Shown here piece by piece: positions 58,600 through 64,000 of a stretch of DNA of 64,000 nt. Numbering within the stretch: position 1 is the stretch's first letter; every line of letters starts with the position of its first letter. A program made the position numbers and the translations under genes. Origin of the DNA: Plantago major (lineage: Eukaryota; Streptophyta; Magnoliopsida; Lamiales; Plantaginaceae); assembly GCA_026545765.1 (NCBI GenBank), contig JAIFAC010000046.1:1-64000 (forward strand), read 5' to 3'. The notes beneath the pieces were generated by a model. The model saw nothing but the letters and a program-made list of their open reading frames with translations. It was not told the origin of the DNA and searched no databases.

Positions 58600-58865
58600 T
58601 CATGCACGGGCCCCAATCGTAACACTAGTACTCACTAGTCATGTAAAACTCAGGTTTGAGTTTATTCGAGCACACCTAATACTTTCACTCGACTAGACAC
58701 GACTCATTAAATAAACGAGTTGAAATTCAAACTTGAATGACTTTTAGTGAGTTTGAACTCCACTCCATAAAGGATATTAAACGAGGTTCAGCTCGGATTG
58801 TAAGATAAACATGTATATAAGAATGTTCAAACTCGTCTCGATTACATTTGGCTAGCCAAACTAAG
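58600..58865. repeat. CGAGTT-rich dispersed repeat upstream of the CLE gene
   Basis: The text GAGTTTATTCGAG, CGACTAGACACGACTC, AACGAGTTGAAATTC and GAGGTTCAGCTCGG is a style of repeat common in plant genomes, built on GAGCTCGA/GACTCG units. Ends were not found. It sits about 350-600 bp upstream of the CLE start codon, in its likely promoter. Confidence 0.4.
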
Positions 58866-61220
58866 TGGAGTAAATTCGGCTTTATAATTCACTATAAGAT
58901 GTGGTAGTGTTATGGTGTTATAATCAACTTGGTGTAGGGAGGCAGTCGATCGGACCGTCTCTTAAATTTCTTGTCAATTTGCAACTTAAGAAACTAAATC
59001 GAGGTGATCTACTTTAAAATTCCTTGAGGTTCCGATGATTTTGTTCCTCTCCTTTCGAATTGTGAAAATTGGAAGTGTAGTATATGTGTTGTCGTACATG
59101 TGGGAAAGTTTCCGGTTTTTGTTTGTATTCTCATTGAAGATTTTTTATACTCCTAAGAACCTTGTTTGATCAAGAAAATTTTACCATTAGAACTGTATTT
59201 CAGTTGTCATTTATAACCCTTATAATTATAACGCGATATTATCCAGAGTAGCATTCGTATATGTACCCCCTCAAAGTTGCCCAGGGAGGGGTTTATTTCT
59301 CCAAAACCAAATCAACTTCTAGTACTCTTAAAAATGGTTTAGTTCTCCAAAATTAAGGGGTATAGTCACAATACGCAAAAAGCTTAGACACTTTAGTTAG
59401 TAGCTAGACCAGTTCCATGTTTTATGAAATATGATTGTAAGCTTTAATAATTGTTAGTTGACTAATGAGGAGAAGTATACGTAGCTAGTTAAAAAAAATG
59501 AGTATAAAGTATGGTAAATCAGTCACAAGTTAGTAAAAGGACAATTAAAATAAGAATTAGTACCAATTAACTTGTGAGCAAGAGCGAGAAAAGACATATA
59601 GATTTGCAGAAACATGAGATATTTAGTACGTTGATTTGTTTGACCGGGAATCTCGCTTCGGTGTCAACAAAGAAATTTGTTCGATCTCTAACACACATCC
59701 ATCCTAGTAGCAACTAAAGTTATATATTAATCCAGTTATGTAATAATATGGTACTTGGTGAATGTCTATTTACCTCATCCACTTCTTCATGTTTCCTTAT
59801 TAATTATGGGTTAAATGACACCATTTATATGCTCTTGTATTTACAACACCAATCACCCCACTACTTTATATATTTTATGATGTGATTAAATATACTTCTA
59901 CTGAAATTTATAAATAGCCATGATGTATGTCACAGACATCAATCATTTGATAAGATGAATGAGATACTCTTCTACTCTACTCTCCTTTCTTATTGTTCTT
60001 CTTTTCCTTACTATAAAATTAATTCTATAATTTATAACAAATCTAAAATTATTACGTGTATTGCATGTACTATATAATTACTAAATACCTATTTGTTGCA
60101 TGCATGTGATATATTATGTGTAAAATGTACCAATTCGTTTGCAACTTCGATACATATATACGACTTTTATCAGTATAGGCCACATAATCAGTTATCTTAT
60201 GACTTTTTTGGTACATACATACCAACTTAGCGTTAAGATTTCATTAGTAACCGATCAAACATTCATAGAATTACAAAACAATCAATGATGGTGATAGCTC
60301 AATCAAACAATTAAACATACAATCAAATAACCGCACACCATCACCGACCTACTGCTGGGTAGAATCAGCCACAAATTCACTATAAATCGATAAAGATTTA
60401 CAGAGCTTGATCAAGCTAGCTATGGCATTCGATTACCTCCACAATCCAGATAATAGCCGCCAATTCTAGCTCTATACAATCAATAACTACTCTATAAGTG
60501 AATAATGTATAATGAATTGCACCTTTCTTATCAGAACAATTGCAGAAAAGCCCTTTCACTTCATAAAGTTTGTAGACAAACCCAGAAATTTCACTTTTCT
60601 TCACACTTAGTACTATTTTACGGACAAATTGCATTAACTTATATGCATGCAGACATTGGACCATCCAAAGCATTCTCGCCATTTTTTAAGTTTATGCGAA
60701 AAGTGTCCAATTTTGAAGATTGCCTAGCGTTTTTTTGAATTGATGTAGGGTCTTTTTGGGCCAAATTCCATCTCCGGGAGGGTCAAAATCGTGTTTTAAA
60801 GTTTTTTATGTTTTCTTTAATTCTGAAAAACTTTTTGTTATTTACTTATATGTTGGTAGCGATTAAGGTTTGCTATTTAAACACTTGTTGGTCGTTTTTA
60901 TCAGACAATTTGATGATCCTATATAAAAATTAATATTTTCCTCTATATCTGTCAATTTTTTGTATTTATGTGAAATCCCAACGTATCCTTATAAACGTCT
61001 ATAAGAGGCAGGTTTGTTATGAATATAATAATATAATAATTCCTTCATCTCGTCCATGTTTCTCATTTTTTTTTATTGATCATGAATTAATTTTAAATCG
61101 CAAACAAGTTTCATAATAAAATTTATTTGTAACAGTTTATATTTGACGCTTAAAATTAATTCGCAGTTAAAGTTGGAGACAGCTGACCGAAAAAGGTCGA
61201 AATGGAAAATATAGGGTTGG
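58866..61220. other. Intergenic AT-rich DNA
   Basis: No convincing gene. Overlapping frames at 60416-60682 (minus) and 60505-60738 (plus) show no family motif. Confidence 0.5.
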
Positions 61221-61224
61221 ACGG

Positions 61225-61367
61225 TATAAGATTACTCTGTTAAATTTATTTGAAAACTAATTAATTTCAGTTCACTTCAAATTTACTTATTTATTTTTTA
61301 CTATAAATAAGTTTAGTTAATTTCATATTACATATGTTATGCTAAGTTATGTTAATAGAACACAGCC
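61225..61367. mobile_element. Worn Tourist-like MITE fragment
   Basis: The right tip AATAGAACACAGCC resembles the AAGAGAACAGAGCC tip at 15551-15564, and the left part has ACTCTGTTAAATTTATTTGAAAAC. The target duplication is not clear. Confidence 0.45.
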
Positions 61368-61994
61368 TCAGTATCAAATTAGTGTGGTACGTACAAATTT
61401 AAAGAAGTGATAAATATTTATTGTATGGGGTCATAATTTAAGGCAGGTTTGGTATGAATGTTTGTCACTGGGCTGCCAGCGCCAGATGTTACAGACAATA
61501 GTCCACGTACCATTTAACTATTGTTATGGCATGCACTATTCTCGCTAGCTGTTTCTCGAAAATATCATTAAAACCCGCAACAAATCCATCACGGCATTAA
61601 ATTCTGGTATATATCAGCCTGTATTCTTATATTTCAAAATTATTTATTTTGCACTATTCACTGGCACAAAAAAATTCTTAACCAATATTTTCAAAAGAAA
61701 AAAAGAAAGGAAACGAAATGAAGAAAAAATTAATGGGAAAACGTCTCATTTCATATCACTCGTGTTAGTTGGTTACTCAATCTGACTTGAACATTATCAC
61801 TTGGAGAGATAAATTTCACAGAATGAAGACCAATTCATGAATTCAACACATTATAATTACTATTTTCACTTTTACTTGGGGAATTAAAATTCACGTGTCA
61901 ACATGTATAGGGAATGCGAAAAACTTCTTGTCAGATTTTGTTCTCACATAAAGTGCTTCGACTTTTTTCCTCCAATCGGAATAAACAATAATTT

Positions 61995-62231
61995 AATCGG
62001 TCTCAATTTCATCTTCCCGTATTACATTTTAGTCCGTCTCAACTTCATCTTCCAATTTCTTAAATGGTAAATCTATCTCATAATTCATACCTATCTCTCA
62101 TGCTTTATTCAATATTTGACATGCTTTATTCACTTTATTTTTTAATTTATCACCATCTCTCTTACTTTATTCACTTTTTTCTTAAATCTTGTGTCCGGAC
62201 CCGCAGAAAGATGGAACCGGGACGGATGGAG
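61995..62231. mobile_element. Stowaway-like MITE, family B, reverse orientation
   Basis: It holds TCTCAATTTCATCTTCCCG, repeated TTTATTCA units and GTGTCCGGACCCGCAGAAAG, ending GGGACGGATGGAG followed by TA. It matches the reverse of 26734-26970. The left tip is worn, and a short extra copy of the TCTCAACTTCATCTTCC phrase is present at 62037. Confidence 0.75.
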
Positions 62232-62239
62232 TAATATAG

Positions 62240-63470
62240 TGTGTGTGTCACAAATCACAATGATCTTACTAGAATGTGATAACGCATTTTATTGTGTCAA
62301 CTAGTTACAAATGATGAAATAGGTATATAAATGTAATTAATATAGTTGTTTCTGATAATAAATTGACTTTTATCAAATTGAATTATAGTTTGAATTAGTG
62401 TGAATTGATCTATTATGAATTTGATTGGAGAAGATGGAGAAGAATATTAGTTATCGTTTTTCTTTAATGATGAATTTATTTGTTGGGTTGAACTAAGTAT
62501 TGGATTTTAATTAGAGAAGATATATTGAACTTTTTTTATGATAAATTGATTTGTTGGTCTTGAATTAGAGTTTTAAATTTAATTGGAGAATACATATTAA
62601 TTTTTTTTTGTAATTACATAGTATATATTACAAATGTGTCTAATTTAACTTAAATTAAAATACTTAACTGTTGTACTAAGTTGAACAACTCCGATAGTTA
62701 TTCAATTATATACATACTGTAGTGTAATACATGTAATACATCCTATAATGGTAGGACATATTTTCTAATTAAAATACATATTATATACTCCAATACTTGT
62801 CTTATAATTAGAGTATCAAAATACATATTCAAAAGTTAAGAGGATAACGCACGCACAATTTACAATAATTCATCAATTAATATATATGATACGTTGATAT
62901 TAAAAATGTAAGTATTGTTATTAGAAATGAAAAAGGAAATCAATGATACATTCACATAATATAATGACATATAAAATGTGTAGATACCGTCACCTTGGTT
63001 CTAGATTAAAAATGGTTAAGTAGTAGAGCTTATAAGATCGATCGATCCTTTTCAGTAATCAGGTTTGTTCTCTGGATTTGTTTGGTTTTGGTGTCTTTTA
63101 CAGGGTTTAAATTTTTATACTTTTCCTTTTAGCTCATTCCCTATATTGACATTTTCCTTTGCCCTCATTCGACTCTCTCTCACCGCATCTCCATCGTAAT
63201 TATGACGATGCTGCCTGCTATACACTGTTTCATTGATTTAAGGGTTGTAATCTGTAAAGAGATAACAAGACTATTCTGTAATTTTAAATATTCAAAATGT
63301 TGTCCAGGCTGTTTTGATGATGAACATTTAATTTCCACTCATCATATGTTACAAAATGTGACTGTACAGTACATGAATTAAATAAATGGGGTTGTAACTG
63401 ATGAAATTTTGTAAGATACGTATCTAGTACAGACCAAGTTAATATAATATAGTATTTAGCTACAAATATT
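62240..63470. other. Intergenic AT-rich DNA
   Basis: No gene, RNA or element end recognised. Confidence 0.5.
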
Positions 63471-63472
63471 AC

Positions 63473-64000
63473 ATGTTTACAAATTTAGAGATGATCCAGC
63501 AACGATGGTCCTCAATTAATACGGCTGCTTTCTGGGTTATTGTCTCGGGATTACCCTTCGGTATGCTTCACAAGGCGATGGGTATGGTTATTGGTAATGG
63601 CATAGGCAAATTTGTTGGGCTCCCAACAGGTAATAGTCTGATTGATGATGGTAGTCTACTTCTGCGTATCAAGGTAAAATTGGACATCACTAAGCCTCTT
63701 AAAAGAGCTTTACGGGTCAAATGCGTCAATGGAAGTCTCTTATGGTTACTTTTACTTATGAGCGTCTGCCAAATTTCTGTTATCGATGCGGTATAATCGG
63801 ACATCTGTTGAAGGATTGTAAGGTTCAATTTGATATCGAAGCAGCTTGTGGAAATGCATCGGAGGAAACTATGGAATGGGGTCCTTGGCTTCGAGCTTCC
63901 ACGAATCCACAGAAGAACCACTTGTTAGGTGGAATGGACATCGCCTTGTCAACGAGAATCTTCATTGACCGGCAAACACCGCCGTAAAAATTCAATGTCG
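63473..64000 (+). pseudogene. LINE ORF1-like fragment (DUF4283 plus CCHC knuckle), cut by the window end
   Basis: The frame at 63473 reads FWVIVSGLPFGMLHKAMG, then IGKFVG and LLLRIKVKLDITKPLKRAL, the end of a DUF4283 segment found in the first ORF of plant L1 LINEs. The next part, in the frame at 63721, has FTYERLPNFCYRCGIIGHLL, a zinc knuckle of the form C-x2-C-x4-H-x4-C (63778-63819). The two frames differ, so at least one frameshift lies near 63720. It would bind the LINE RNA in the transposition complex. The upstream start and the rest of the LINE are not in view. Confidence 0.8.

Noticed and set aside
60416-60738. Overlapping frames of 88 and 77 codons
   Set aside because: They lie on opposite strands with no motif, signal peptide or leader, in AT-rich DNA. 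Length is within chance.
1-64000. CRISPR array, prokaryotic operon or plasmid features
   Set aside because: No regularly spaced direct repeats and no bacterial gene order. All signs point to plant nuclear DNA.

Overview
The window looks like AT-rich nuclear DNA from a flowering plant, probably a eudicot. The evidence is spliced plant-type genes, a CLE signalling peptide of the CLE27 type, and a dense set of plant transposable elements: L1-type LINEs, CACTA, Helitron, Ty3/gypsy and copia-type LTRs, a Cassandra-like 5S-bearing LTR, and Stowaway- and Tourist-like MITEs. The species cannot be told from the sequence alone. I see no tRNA gene, no intact rRNA gene and no sign of organelle or bacterial DNA.

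Layout. 1-2.1 kb is decayed sequence with a weak gypsy-like trace and an (ATA)n microsatellite. 2.1-5.35 kb is a worn L1-type LINE (endonuclease, RT, linker, zf-RVT). 5473-10174 is a CACTA element with a minus-strand TNP2-type transposase. 10690-11549 is a probable solo LTR. 11.5-21.2 kb holds no gene but has two MITEs, a Cassandra-like LTR, a divergent Cassandra fragment, a 250-bp tandem duplication and a 305-bp-period repeat. 21264-29048 is a Helitron with both ends recognisable: 5' TC after A, and a 3' hairpin followed by CTAG before T. It carries scattered pieces of a Rep/PIF1-type helicase. 29604-32572 is a solo LTR with a 5-bp target duplication and a small CACTA element nested inside, itself flanked by a 3-bp duplication. 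36032-43905 is a decayed Tat/Retand-like Ty3/gypsy element with two LTRs, inserted in the RNase H end of another LINE.

The right third is the gene-bearing part. A three-exon plus-strand gene (48359-49523, 182 aa) encodes a small conserved plant protein of unknown function and has an intron in its 5' leader. A minus-strand, intronless gene (57916-58257, 113 aa) encodes a CLE27-like peptide precursor. The spaces between them are AT-rich and seeded with MITEs. At the right edge (63473 onward) lies a LINE ORF1-like fragment (DUF4283 plus a CCHC zinc knuckle) cut by the window end.

The two host genes show no operon-like or functional link to each other. Most of the window is a layered record of insertions, several of which can be ordered by nesting. 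I did not find a clearly new biological system. The most unusual items are the rearranged Helitron with its CCATGG-rich hairpin ORF, the inverted and direct repeats inside the gypsy element, and the Cys-bearing CLE motif.
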